Below, piece after piece: positions 1-6,483 of a stretch of 6,513 bases of DNA. Source of the DNA: Myxococcales bacterium (GTDB lineage Bacteria; Myxococcota_A; Polyangia; Fen-1088); NCBI GenBank assembly GCA_003170035.1, contig PMZX01000408.1, positions 4,412 to 10,924 on the forward strand, read 5' to 3'. Positions within the stretch are counted from its first letter, which is position 1; the number at the start of each line of letters is the position of its first letter. The notes beneath the pieces were generated by a model that made no database searches, was not told the origin of the DNA, and saw only the letters and a program-made list of their open reading frames with translations. The translations under genes and the position numbers were made by a program.

Positions 1-90
1 CCTGCTGCGCTCGAACAGGCGGCGAGCGACGACCGGCCGAAAGCCCGGAACACGGCCGACACGGCTGCGAGTACCGCTGCGACGATGGCG
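1..90 (+). repeat. Tail of an upstream repeat unit (unit 0, truncated by the window edge)
   Basis: The translation from base 1 aligns with the last 30 residues of the following units. The S-D-D-R-P-K-A-R-N-T-A-D segment at 25-60 matches V-D-D-K-P-K-A-K-A-V-S-D at 3394-3429. Its last Asp codon (58) sits 33 bases before the next junction Pro codon (91), the same distance as in every later junction. This shows that at least one more unit exists upstream and that the coding region is truncated by the window. Confidence 0.88.
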
Positions 91-3000
91 CCGAGTGGCA
101 GCGCCGAGTCCATCGCAATGACAGCTTCAGCGGGGACAGGCGACGCAGCCCCGGCCTGTGCGGGGGCAAGCCAGCAGGCGCTCACCAAGCTCGCCTCCTC
201 GATGGCGGCCGCGCACACGGTGGCCGCCAGCTTGGCGGCTGCCGCGGCCAAAGCCGAGCGGGAGAAGACCGCTGACAGCGTCGCCAAGCTGGCGACGGCC
301 AAGGCGGAAGCGCACAAGGCCGCCGCGCAGCTCAGTAACTCCGCCGAGACTGCCATGGAGGGCACCGGCGAGCTGGGTCTCGACCCCGAGGGCAAAGGGG
401 AGATCGACGCCACCAACGTGGCGGCGCACTCTGTCGCCGCGAGCCTGGCGAACGCCGCGAGCCAGAGCCCGACTGACGTGACCGCGACTTGCGGGGATAC
501 CGCCCCCGCTGCCGACCTCGGTGCCATGGCCGGTGCCGTGCGCGTGGCCTCGAATCGCCTGGCGCAGGCGGTGGCGACCACGATGATGAACGTGGCGCCC
601 TCTGCCGACGCCGGCAAGCTCGTGCAGATGACGACGGTCGCCACGGTTGGAGCCAACAACACAGCCGAGTCGGTGGGCGGCACCGCCGACGCCATGGCCC
701 AGAAGACGCAAGATCCCACCAAGTCCACGGCCTTGCAGGGCATCAAGCAAGGAGCGGCAGACAATCAAACCGCGCTCGCGCTGGGGAAGAAGTCCGCGGA
801 AACCGCCAAGGAATTCACCAAGGAGAATGGCGACACCAGCGGCAAGACCACGGAGATGAAGGCGACCGCAAACAGCGATCAGAACAAAGCCAAGGGCATG
901 GCGGACGCAGCCGGGGGCGCAGCGGAAGTCCTGTCCCCGGGTGGGCTTGGCGAATCGCTGGCCAAGACGGCAAGCGCGGGAGCCGACGTAGCTCCCGCGG
1001 CTTGCGACAACGCGAGCGCGGACGCGCTGAAGAAGCTGTCGTCTTCGATGGCTGCCGCCAGCAACGCGGCCGCCAGCCTGGCCGCTGCCAGCGAAAAGGC
1101 ACAGAAGGTGAATACGGCGGAGAGCCATGCCAAGGTCGTGAGCGCCAAGTCCGAGACGAACCAGGCGGCGGCCAAGCTTGGCAATGCGGCGAACAAGGCG
1201 ATGGAGTCGGTGGCTGAAGTGGGTGTGGCCGTCGGAGCGAAATCGGCCATCGAGAGCGCGGCTGCCATGGCACACACGACAGCGGCCAGCATGGCGGAGG
1301 TGGTGAGCGCTACGGACGGCAGCGTGACTCTTGGGGACGCGCCTGTGGCAGCGCTGGGCGCGATGATGGGCGCGCTTCGCACGGCTGTGACCGGTCTGGC
1401 GCAGGCGACTTCAACCCAACTCTCCGGTGTCGGGGCTTCGGCCAGCGCCGGCCAGTTGGGGCAGATGACGGCGGACATGGCCGCGTCGGCATCCACCACG
1501 CAAGATAAGGTCGGCAAGACGGCCGGTGCGCTCGCCGCGAAGACATCGGACAGTGGCAAGGTTGCGACACTCAATACCTTGAAGCAGGGGGCAGAAGACC
1601 AGGGCACGGCGAAACAGCTCACCAAGCAGGCAGCCGAGACGTCGAAGCAGTACTCGAGCCCCTCGCTCGGCACGAGCGGATCGGCGGACGCGCTTGGTGT
1701 GGCGGCGAACGCGGATCAGCCCAAGGGCAAGGCCCTGTCCGACAAGGCGGCCAACACGGCCGCGATCGTGACCCCGGGAAGCAACGCCGAGGCGCTGGCC
1801 AAGGCGGCGTCGGCAGGGGCGACGAACGCTCCGGCGACTTGCGGTGGGGCCGCCCAAGAAACCTTGAAGAAGCTGGCTTCTTCCATGGCGGCTGCCCACA
1901 CCACGGGCGCAGCGCTAGGCGGCGCGGTGAGGGACGCCGAGCAAAACAAGAGCCCCACGAGCAGGACCAAGGTTTCGACCATGAAAGCGGAGGCGCACGA
2001 CGCCGCCGCGCAGCTTGCGAATTCAGCGGCCAAGACCATGGAAGCCGCCGGATCGCTCGGGTTGAGCCCAGCCGCCCAGGCACAGATGGAGGCCGCGGTG
2101 GCAGCAGCACATACCGCCGCAGCGGGCCTGGAACATTCCGCTTCGGTACCGAAGACCGAGGACATGGCCTCGTGCAATGACCCCGGCGTCGCCATCGACC
2201 TCGGCGCTTCGCTCGCATCGGCGCGTGTGGCCAGCAACAGTCTCGCGCAAACGGTCGCTCAGCTATCCGGGGGGATGGGCGCCTCGGCCGGAGCCCGTCA
2301 GCTCATGCAGATGGTAGCAGCCGCGACCGCAGCCTCGAACACCTCGGCCGATCATGTTGCCGGCACGGCTGGCGTCGAGGTGGCGGCGAACCCGGGCAGC
2401 ACAAAGTCCGCGTCGCTCACCAATGTCAAGCAGTCCGCCCAGGACAAGGGCAGCTCGGTCACTCTCGCCAACAAGAGTGCCGAGGCGGCCCAGCAGTTCG
2501 CCAGTGGGGGAAATCCCGCGGGTGCCGCGTCCGCGATGAAGGGCGCGGCGTCCGACGACAAGGTGAAGACCAAGTCGATGGCCGATACCGTAGCCACCTC
2601 GGCCGGCACTATCGCGCCTGGCGGCAACGCCCAAACCGTCGCCAAGACGGCTTCCGCGGGCGCGACGAACGCACCCGCGACGTGCGGCGGCGCCAGCACC
2701 AACAGCATGAAGAAGGTGGTTTCCGCCATGGCTGCCGCCCAGACCGCCACGGCGGCGCTGAACGCGGCCAGCAAGAAGGTCGTCACCTCAAAGACCGCCG
2801 AGAGCGTCGCGAAGATGAACGCGGCTGCCGCCGAGGCGAGCAAGGCAGCCTCCCACCTGGCCAACAGCACGGCCAAGACGATGGAGGGAACCGGGGCGCT
2901 CGGGCTTAGCGCCGCGCAAATCGCGACGGTCGAGACTGCGCTTGTGGCGGCCCACACCGTCGCGGCCGGGCTCGCCCAAACCGCTGTGCAGATCAAGACC

Positions 3001-6000
3001 GACAACGCCGCAACCTGTGCGGATCCTGCGATCACCGATCTCTCGGCGCAACTTGCGGCGGGCCGCATGGCCAGCAACGACATGGCGCAGATGACCGCGC
3101 AGACTTCGTCGAAGATGGCCGCCTCCGGGTCCTCGGGGCAGGTTGCACAAATGACTGCGGCCGCGGTGGCCTCCACCAACACGGCGGCAAACGAGGTCGC
3201 TGACACCACAGACAAGATGGCGCAGTCCACGAACGATACGGCCAAGAAGACAACCCTGACGGGAATGAAGTCGGCGGCCAGCGACAACGCTTCGGCGCAG
3301 ATGCTCGGCCAGAAGGCCGGGGATGCGGCGCAGGCTTCCTCTGGCAACGGCGCGAATACCGTCAACACCGCCGCGGCGATGAATTCCGCTGCGGTCGATG
3401 ACAAGCCCAAGGCCAAGGCCGTCTCCGATTCGGCGACCGCCATGGCTCAGAATATGGCACCGGGCAGCAACTCCGAGTCACTCTCCAAGCTGTCAAAGTC
3501 CGGCGCGGCCGAGTTGCCCGCATCCAGCAGCCCGAATTCCTCGCAGGAGATGTTCAAAAAGCTCGCCTCGGCCATGGCAGCGGCCAATACCTCGCTCGCC
3601 ACGCTGGCCAAGGCGAGCGACCAGTCTGCCAAGACCAAGACGGCGGACTCCAATGGCAAGAAAGAAGTTGCGGTCAAGGACACCAACCAGGCGGCGGGTC
3701 AGCTTGCGAACATGGCTGCCAAGACGATGGAGGATGCGAGTGCGCTCGGCCTCTCGACAGCCATGCTGGCCCAGGTGGAGAGCACAGTGACTGCGGCGCA
3801 GACGATGGCAGCCGGCTTGGCCCACGCGGCAGCAGAGACAGCTTCCAACGACGTCGCAACCTGTGCCGACTCTTCATCTGTGTCCGAGATCGGGGCCGCA
3901 GTGGCCTCCGGGCGCGCGGCAACAACCAGCCTGTCGGAATCGACCGCGCAGATGCTCGGTGGTGTCGCCGGATCGCTCAGCGCGGGTCAACTCGCTTCCA
4001 TGAACGCCGCCGCAGCGGTCGCCGCCAACGCAGCCGCCGACCGCGCAGGCGCGATGGCCGGAACGGCAGCTTCGGCTACCAGCGACCCCGTCAAGGCTGG
4101 CGTGCTCAATGCGGTCAAGCAGGCTGCCAATGACAAGGCCAACGCGCTCCTGATGACTCTGAAGGGGGCTGAGGCTGCCCAGATCTTCGCGAACGGCACC
4201 GGGAGCCCGGCCAGCGCAGCCAGCAATCTGATCGGCGCCGCCATGGCTGACAAGAGCAAGGCCAAGGCACTTGCCGATGCCGTGGCCTCGGCGGCCAATC
4301 AATCGGACGCCGGGGGCAACACGGAGACCATCGCGAAGCTTGCCTCGGCCGGGTCCAGCGGCGAGGCGGTCAACGGCGCGGTCGCGACCGCGGCGCAGAC
4401 CGCGGAGAAGAAACTGGCGTCCGGGCTGGCGACTGCCCAAATCGCTTCGGCGGTCTTGGCCGTCGCGGCGGAAAAGGCCCAGAACCTCAAGTCGGCGGAA
4501 AGCATGGCCAAGCTGTCCTCGGCGGTCAGCGAGGCGCAGGCCGCGGCCGCGCAGGCCGCGAACACGACCGCCAAGACCATGGATGGCGCCGCTGGGCTGG
4601 GCTTGAGCTCGTCGCAAGCCGCCCAACTCGAAAACACGTTGGCAGCGATGCACGCGGTGACCGCGGGCCTCGCCAGCGCGGGAGCCCAGCACCCGACCGG
4701 CGACAGCGCAGCCTGTGGCGATCCAGCCAAGGTTGCCGACCTCGGCGCAATGCTCGCCGCGGGTCGGAACGCCGCCAACTCGATGGCTCAGTCGTCGGGT
4801 CAAATCGCGGGCACCACGGGCTCGCAGGTGTCCTCGCGGCTTACGCAGTTGGTGGGCGCAGGCGCAGCCGCCTCCAACACCGCGGCCAAGAAGGTTGGCG
4901 GCGCCGCGACGATGGTCGCCCAAGCCACGGCGGACGCCACAAAGAAGGCCAGCCTGACGGCCCTCGTGCAGGCGACCGCCGACAAGGTCACGGCGCTTGC
5001 AATGGCCAGCAAGACCGCGGACGCCGCCAAGGCGCTCGCCAGTGGTGGCGGGAATGTCGGGAGCGTGGCGTCCGACATGCGTTCAGCAGCCAGCAACGAC
5101 AAGATGAAGGCCAAGTCGACTGCGGATGTATCCGCTTCAACCGCGGGGGTGCTTGCGTCCGGAAGCAACGCGGAGTCGGTTGCGAAACTCTCATCCGCGG
5201 CTGGCACCGGCGATCCGACGAGCGGCGCGGTGGCCAGTGCGCTCGATACAGCGATGAAGAAACTCTCGTCATCGGCGGCTGCCGCAAACACGGTTTCGGC
5301 GGCCCTCGCGGCGGGAGTTGCCAGCGCGGCCTCCAGCAGCACGGCCGACAGCCTGTCGAAGGTTGTCATGGGGGCGAAGGCCGCCGCCGTCGCCGCGGCC
5401 CAGTTGAGCAACAGCGCGACCCAGGTGTCGAATTCGGCGAGTTCGTTCGGCCTGAGCGCGGGCATGCTGGGCCAGCTCAAGGCCACCCTGGGGGTCATGC
5501 AGAGCGCGGCGAGCGCGCAATCCAAGGCAGCGGCTCAGGCGACCAGTGCGATGGCCGGATCGTGCAGCAGTGCCTCGGCGCTTTCGGGCCTGGACGCGGC
5601 GGTGGCATCCGCCAACACGCAGGCCAGCAGTCTGGCCGGCACGATGGGGCAGATGCTCGGGGGGCTCGCTGCATCGCCCAATCGCGCCCGGATGGTCGGG
5701 ATCATGGGCGCCGTGGCCGCGGGCGCGAACGCGTCGACACGAGGATTGATCGACGCGGCTCAGACGGTCGCTGCCAACACCACCGATACGCGACTGCTCG
5801 CTAACCTGACGGCGTTGCTATCCGCCGCCAGCAACAATGGGTCGGCGCTCAGTTTGGCTGGCAAGGTGGCCACCGCGGCGCAGACCTTTGCCTCCGGCGG
5901 CGCCACGTCGGGGGTTCTCTCGGATCTTGCGGCGGCCGTCAGTGCGGCCAGCACCTTCGTGGCCAATCTCGGCGCGGCAGCAGGCGCGGCCGCAGCCGGT

Positions 6001-6483
6001 ACACTCACCGCCCAGATCGCCCTGCTAGGCGATCCGAACCTGTGGACCGTGACCAACGGCACCGCGATCCGTAGCTCGTTGTCGACCACCGGGTTCGACT
6101 CGCTGTCGATTGCGTCGGGCGGGTATACCCCGCTGGTCAGCGCGCCCATGTCGAGCGCCGACATCCGCGCCATCGCGGGGCCGAGTCTGACGAAGATGTC
6201 GTACGCATTGTGGATCCCCACTACCGCGCCCAATCCGAAATGGGTCGGCGCGACGCAAATGTACGTGTCTTCGCGGAGTGCGAACGTCTCCAACGCGTAC
6301 CTCGGACAGATCGAGCTCACCAACCTGGCGGTGCAGACCTTCCTGCGGCCCACGTTCAACGTGCCGGCCGTTGTGCAGTCCGTGGTCAACGGAAACTACA
6401 GCGACGTCATTGTCACGATCGTGCTGAACGTGAACGCCGGGACCCAGGGCTGGCTGGTGAACGACCTACACTTCGGCACGTGA
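1..6483 (+). CDS. Giant Ala-rich tandem-repeat protein with C-terminal beta-sandwich-like module (5' partial)
   Basis: The frame is open from the first base to TGA at 6481-6483, giving 2160 residues. The ATG at 85 should not be taken as the start: codons 1-28 match the end of the other repeat units, including a D-D-R-P-K-A-R motif at 28-48, so the gene begins upstream. Residues 31-2000 form seven repeats of about 282 residues, extremely rich in Ala with Ser, Thr, Gly, Lys and Met. They contain no Trp, one Tyr and few Phe. Residues 2001-2160 form a distinct module with four Trp and five Tyr. No hydrophobic stretch looks like a membrane span; the Ala-rich segments are broken by Lys, Asp, Glu, Gln and Asn. 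Codons mostly end in G or C and there is no frameshift. I do not recognise a named family for the repeats. A helical stalk or surface protein is inference. An intracellular amphipathic-helix (lipid- or granule-coating) protein is an alternative, since the N-terminus is not visible. Confidence 0.93.
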   Translation, partial: PAALEQAASDDRPKARNTADTAASTAATMAPSGSAESIAMTASAGTGDAAPACAGASQQALTKLASSMAAAHTVAASLAAAAAKAEREKTADSVAKLATAKAEAHKAAAQLSNSAETAMEGTGELGLDPEGKGEIDATNVAAHSVAASLANAASQSPTDVTATCGDTAPAADLGAMAGAVRVASNRLAQAVATTMMNVAPSADAGKLVQMTTVATVGANNTAESVGGTADAMAQKTQDPTKSTALQGIKQGAADNQTALALGKKSAETAKEFTKENGDTSGKTTEMKATANSDQNKAKGMADAAGGAAEVLSPGGLGESLAKTASAGADVAPAACDNASADALKKLSSSMAAASNAAASLAAASEKAQKVNTAESHAKVVSAKSETNQAAAKLGNAANKAMESVAEVGVAVGAKSAIESAAAMAHTTAASMAEVVSATDGSVTLGDAPVAALGAMMGALRTAVTGLAQATSTQLSGVGASASAGQLGQMTADMAASASTTQDKVGKTAGALAAKTSDSGKVATLNTLKQGAEDQGTAKQLTKQAAETSKQYSSPSLGTSGSADALGVAANADQPKGKALSDKAANTAAIVTPGSNAEALAKAASAGATNAPATCGGAAQETLKKLASSMAAAHTTGAALGGAVRDAEQNKSPTSRTKVSTMKAEAHDAAAQLANSAAKTMEAAGSLGLSPAAQAQMEAAVAAAHTAAAGLEHSASVPKTEDMASCNDPGVAIDLGASLASARVASNSLAQTVAQLSGGMGASAGARQLMQMVAAATAASNTSADHVAGTAGVEVAANPGSTKSASLTNVKQSAQDKGSSVTLANKSAEAAQQFASGGNPAGAASAMKGAASDDKVKTKSMADTVATSAGTIAPGGNAQTVAKTASAGATNAPATCGGASTNSMKKVVSAMAAAQTATAALNAASKKVVTSKTAESVAKMNAAAAEASKAASHLANSTAKTMEGTGALGLSAAQIATVETALVAAHTVAAGLAQTAVQIKTDNAATCADPAITDLSAQLAAGRMASNDMAQMTAQTSSKMAASGSSGQVAQMTAAAVASTNTAANEVADTTDKMAQSTNDTAKKTTLTGMKSAASDNASAQMLGQKAGDAAQASSGNGANTVNTAAAMNSAAVDDKPKAKAVSDSATAMAQNMAPGSNSESLSKLSKSGAAELPASSSPNSSQEMFKKLASAMAAANTSLATLAKASDQSAKTKTADSNGKKEVAVKDTNQAAGQLANMAAKTMEDASALGLSTAMLAQVESTVTAAQTMAAGLAHAAAETASNDVATCADSSSVSEIGAAVASGRAATTSLSESTAQMLGGVAGSLSAGQLASMNAAAAVAANAAADRAGAMAGTAASATSDPVKAGVLNAVKQAANDKANALLMTLKGAEAAQIFANGTGSPASAASNLIGAAMADKSKAKALADAVASAANQSDAGGNTETIAKLASAGSSGEAVNGAVATAAQTAEKKLASGLATAQIASAVLAVAAEKAQNLKSAESMAKLSSAVSEAQAAAAQAANTTAKTMDGAAGLGLSSSQAAQLENTLAAMHAVTAGLASAGAQHPTGDSAACGDPAKVADLGAMLAAGRNAANSMAQSSGQIAGTTGSQVSSRLTQLVGAGAAASNTAAKKVGGAATMVAQATADATKKASLTALVQATADKVTALAMASKTADAAKALASGGGNVGSVASDMRSAASNDKMKAKSTADVSASTAGVLASGSNAESVAKLSSAAGTGDPTSGAVASALDTAMKKLSSSAAAANTVSAALAAGVASAASSSTADSLSKVVMGAKAAAVAAAQLSNSATQVSNSASSFGLSAGMLGQLKATLGVMQSAASAQSKAAAQATSAMAGSCSSASALSGLDAAVASANTQASSLAGTMGQMLGGLAASPNRARMVGIMGAVAAGANASTRGLIDAAQTVAANTTDTRLLANLTALLSAASNNGSALSLAGKVATAAQTFASGGATSGVLSDLAAAVSAASTFVANLGAAAGAAAAGTLTAQIALLGDPNLWTVTNGTAIRSSLSTTGFDSLSIASGGYTPLVSAPMSSADIRAIAGPSLTKMSYALWIPTTAPNPKWVGATQMYVSSRSANVSNAYLGQIELTNLAVQTFLRPTFNVPAVVQSVVNGNYSDVIVTIVLNVNAGTQGWLVNDLHFGT
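91..936 (+). repeat. Tandem protein repeat, unit 1 (282 residues)
   Basis: The unit starts at the junction P-S-G-S-A-E-S. Conserved marks are Cys codons at 157 and 490 (111 residues apart), A-M-E-G-T-G-E-L-G-L at 352-381, a lone aromatic Phe at 814 and N-S-D-Q-N-K-A-K-G-M-A-D at 871-906. It is the most highly charged copy I counted in detail, with 19 Lys. Related Ala-rich segments can be followed through it: A-A-A-H-T-V-A-A-S-L near 205, A-E-A-H-K-A-A-A-Q-L near 304 and V-A-A-H-S-V-A-A-S-L near 418. The first and third of these are nearly identical to each other, which is direct evidence for internal duplication. The predicted structure is mostly alpha-helix. Confidence 0.85.
937..1773 (+). 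repeat. Tandem protein repeat, unit 2 (279 residues)
   Basis: The junction is P-G-G-L-G-E-S. The first conserved Cys is present (1003), but the second Cys position is replaced by a short S-V-T-L-G-D stretch around 1321-1338, and the unit is the shortest of the seven. The turn motif is degenerate (A-M-E-S-V-A-E-V-G-V). The lone aromatic position holds Tyr (1651), the only Tyr in the repeat region. The pre-junction motif is N-A-D-Q-P-K-G-K-A-L-S-D at 1708-1743. This copy departs most from its neighbours in its middle third. Confidence 0.84.
1774..2616 (+). repeat. Tandem protein repeat, unit 3 (281 residues)
   Basis: The junction is P-G-S-N-A-E-A. Both conserved Cys are present (1840 and 2173), again exactly 111 residues apart. 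The turn motif is T-M-E-A-A-G-S-L-G-L-S, the aromatic position is Phe (2497) and the pre-junction motif is S-D-D-K-V-K-T-K-S-M-A-D at 2551-2586. The segment around the first Cys (1807-1851) encodes the same 15 residues as the matching place in unit 4, but with many different synonymous codons. Confidence 0.85.
2617..3459 (+). repeat. Tandem protein repeat, unit 4 (281 residues)
   Basis: The junction is P-G-G-N-A-Q-T. The two conserved Cys (2683 and 3016) are 111 residues apart, as in units 1 and 3. The turn motif T-M-E-G-T-G-A-L-G-L-S is very close to that of unit 1. The usual aromatic position near the end of the seventh sub-segment is Ser here (A-A-Q-A-S-S-G). The pre-junction motif V-D-D-K-P-K-A-K-A-V-S-D lies at 3394-3429. 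Its length is identical to unit 3, so the two align without gaps at these landmarks. Confidence 0.85.
3460..4308 (+). repeat. Tandem protein repeat, unit 5 (283 residues)
   Basis: The junction is P-G-S-N-S-E-S. The first Cys position is lost and replaced by a Ser/Pro/Asn-rich stretch (P-A-S-S-S-P-N-S-S) around 3517-3543. The second Cys is kept (3862). The sub-segment M-F-K-K-L-A-S-A-M-A-A-A-N-T carries an extra Phe (3550). The turn motif is T-M-E-D-A-S-A-L-G-L-S, the aromatic position is Phe (4186) and the pre-junction motif is M-A-D-K-S-K-A-K-A-L-A-D at 4243-4278. Loss of the first Cys begins in this unit and persists to the C-terminus. Confidence 0.84.
4309..5157 (+). repeat. Tandem protein repeat, unit 6 (283 residues)
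   Basis: The junction Pro is replaced by Ala (A-G-G-N-T-E-T). The first Cys is absent: this sub-segment (I-A-K-L-A-S-A-G-S-S-G-E-A-V) now reads as an ordinary Ala-rich helix segment like its neighbours. That makes it clear that the junction region is itself one of the eight sub-segments. The second Cys is kept (4714), the turn motif is T-M-D-G-A-A-G-L-G-L-S, the aromatic position is Leu and the pre-junction motif is S-N-D-K-M-K-A-K-S-T-A-D at 5092-5127. Confidence 0.84.
5158..6000 (+). repeat. Terminal, diverged repeat unit 7 (281 residues)
   Basis: The junction is S-G-S-N-A-E-S. Eight sub-segments are easiest to see here: 5167-5250, 5251-5343, 5344-5457, 5458-5574, 5575-5682, 5683-5787, 5788-5907 and 5908-6000. 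The second Cys (5563) and the aromatic Phe (5887) are kept. Lys falls to 8 residues compared with 19 in unit 1. The conserved D-K-x-K-A-K motif is absent; its place holds a hydrophobic, Gly/Ala-rich sequence (S-T-F-V-A-N-L-G-A-A-A-G). The unit behaves like a terminal cap between the regular array and the C-terminal module. The exact end point is a judgement from alignment by eye. Confidence 0.8.
6001..6480 (+). other. C-terminal module, predicted beta-sandwich (binding-module-like)
   Basis: These 160 residues differ sharply from the repeats. Ala drops, and Trp (4), Tyr (5), Val, Ile and Pro appear with alternating hydrophobic patterns typical of beta-strands. The recognisable part starts near G-D-P-N-L-W-T-V (6028-6051) and runs through W-V-G-A-T-Q-M-Y-V, N-A-Y-L-G-Q-I-E-L-T, N-G-N-Y-S-D-V-I-V-T-I-V-L-N-V and W-L-V-N-D-L-H-F close to the end. 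This order (W-x-G-x-x-Q-x-Y, N-A-Y-x-G-Q-x-E-L-T, Y-S-D, terminal D-N-L-x-F-like) resembles C-terminal modules I recall from myxobacterial extracellular proteins with a jelly-roll, carbohydrate-binding-like appearance. That link is memory-based. The penultimate motif reads N-D-L-H-F, a swap of the D-N-L-x-F I would expect. The ligand is unknown. Confidence 0.6.

Noticed and set aside
158..481. Shorter sense-strand frames in other phases (also 489-1217, 3398-3790 and 4271-4606)
   Set aside because: They give Arg/Pro-rich products typical of out-of-frame GC-rich sequence and overlap the continuous main frame, which shows coherent repeats.
127..1275. Long antisense open frame (also 879-1673, 2352-3443, 3874-4923, 4800-5525 and 5760-6389 on the - strand)
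   Set aside because: These are by-products of GC-rich Ala/Ser codons, whose complements rarely make stops. They repeat with the same period as the sense units, have Arg/Gly/His- or Ala/Ser-biased products with no motifs, and lie entirely inside a strongly supported sense gene.
91..6000. Chemotaxis-receptor-like or other signalling coiled coil
   Set aside because: Ala-rich helices with Glu, Gln and Ser superficially resemble methyl-accepting receptor cytoplasmic domains, but I see no conserved signalling hairpin tip, no HAMP-like region and no membrane spans. The 282-residue tandem plan also does not fit.
5908..6000. Possible transmembrane helix in the Gly/Ala-rich end of unit 7
   Set aside because: The stretch is mainly Ala and Gly with few large hydrophobic residues, and it aligns with the last sub-segment of the other units, so a membrane span is not supported.
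1..6000. DNA-level direct repeats, CRISPR array or mobile element
   Set aside because: The periodicity is at the protein level with heavily diverged silent sites. There are no short identical DNA repeats with spacers, no transposase and no terminal inverted repeats.
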